Shown piece after piece: positions 5,281 through 5,804 of a stretch of 5,804 nucleotides of DNA. The DNA is taken from contig CAMLIY010000194.1 of assembly GCA_946480125.1 (NCBI GenBank), forward strand, positions 1 to 5,804, read 5' to 3'. How positions within the stretch are numbered: position 1 is the first letter of the stretch; each line of letters begins with the position of its first letter. A program made the position numbers and the translations under genes. This DNA is from an uncultured Asticcacaulis sp. (GTDB lineage: Bacteria > Pseudomonadota > Alphaproteobacteria > Caulobacterales > Caulobacteraceae). The notes beneath the pieces were generated by a model that saw only the letters and a program-made list of their open reading frames with translations, was not told the origin of the DNA and searched no databases.

Positions 5281-5804
5281 TTAGGCCGCGACGATGCTGG
5301 TCTGTTCGTGCGGATCGCGCAGCACATAGCCGCGGCCCCAGACGGTTTCGATATAGTGGTTGCCATCGGCGGCCACGGCCAGCTTCTTGCGCAGCTTGCA
5401 GATGAACACGTCGATGATCTTCAGTTCGGGCTCGTCCATACCGCCATAGAGGTGGTTGAGGAACATTTCCTTGGTGAGCGTCGTGCCTTTGCGGAGGCTC
5501 AACAGCTCAAGCATTTCGTATTCCTTGCCGGTCAGGTGGACGCGGTTGCCGGACACTTCAACGGTCTTGGCATCCAGGTTCACAACAATATCACCCGTGC
5601 GGATGACCGATTGAGCATGGCCTTTGGAACGGCGGACAACGGCATGGATGCGCGCGATCAGTTCGTCCTTGTGGAAGGGCTTGGTCATGTAATCGTCGGC
5701 GCCGTTACCCAGCGTCTTGACCTTGGTGTCGATTTCCGAGCTGCCGGACAGGATCATGATCGGCGTGTTGATCTTGCCGACGCGCAACTGGCGCAGCACT
5801 TCCA
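5281..5804 (-). CDS. ctrA: Cell-cycle response regulator CtrA, C-terminal three quarters (N-terminus beyond right edge)
   Basis: CtrA is the essential OmpR-type response regulator of Caulobacterales and other alphaproteobacteria. It blocks replication initiation at the origin and activates cell-cycle, flagellar and division genes. The window holds 173 complete codons. By comparison with the Caulobacter protein they begin near residue 61, so the phospho-acceptor Asp51 lies outside. The receiver remainder shows the switch Ser in MILSGSSE and the conserved Lys in DDYMTKPFH. The winged-helix domain follows ([64 protein letters not shown]), nearly identical to Caulobacter as I remember it. The C-terminus, IVAA, keeps the terminal Ala-Ala that ClpXP recognises for cell-cycle proteolysis in Caulobacter. 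The apparent GTG at 5799 is internal Val and not a start. The gene ends at a strong terminator, so it appears isolated from the ars-like genes. Confidence 0.97.
   Translation of the reverse strand, partial: EVLRQLRVGKINTPIMILSGSSEIDTKVKTLGNGADDYMTKPFHKDELIARIHAVVRRSKGHAQSVIRTGDIVVNLDAKTVEVSGNRVHLTGKEYEMLELLSLRKGTTLTKEMFLNHLYGGMDEPELKIIDVFICKLRKKLAVAADGNHYIETVWGRGYVLRDPHEQTSIVAA

Overview
The window most likely comes from an alphaproteobacterium of the order Caulobacterales, such as Caulobacter, Asticcacaulis or a relative. The strongest clue is the right-edge gene. Its protein matches the cell-cycle master regulator CtrA almost residue for residue through the C-terminal DNA-binding domain. 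The moderately high GC content and the mix of other genes agree. Genus-level placement is inference.

Layout, left to right. (1) Positions 1-579, minus strand: the N-terminal 193 codons of a secreted phytase-like/esterase-like protein, which runs off the left edge and has no stop codon in the window. (2) Positions 631-1836, minus: a complete DUF2252 protein, 51 nt upstream of the phytase-like gene and in the same direction, so the two may be co-transcribed. (3) Positions 1837-2014: a divergent intergenic region. (4) Positions 2015-3001, plus: an aldo/keto reductase with an intact catalytic tetrad. (5) Positions 3014-3047: a strong bidirectional terminator between convergent genes, followed by a second small hairpin. 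(6) Positions 3090-3758, minus: an exported DUF4142 protein with a repetitive Ala/Pro/Thr linker. (7) Positions 3961-4314, minus: an ArsR-type helix-turn-helix regulator. (8) Positions 4524-5045, minus: an ArsC-like low-molecular-weight phosphatase. (9) Positions 5221-5260: the ctrA terminator. (10) Positions 5281-5804, minus: ctrA, lacking its N-terminus.

Most of the window looks like chromosomal housekeeping or accessory sequence. I see no transposase, integrase, tRNA, rRNA, CRISPR array or phage gene. The most notable signals are in the proteins. The ArsR/ArsC-like pair looks like an arsenic module but lacks the cysteines that arsenic chemistry and sensing normally need. The DUF4142 protein has Asn at the three positions where I remember the family having His. 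The DUF2252 protein carries kinase-like motifs in permuted order. I do not see a clear new multi-gene system. The cysteine-poor ars-like pair next to ctrA is the best candidate for something undescribed.
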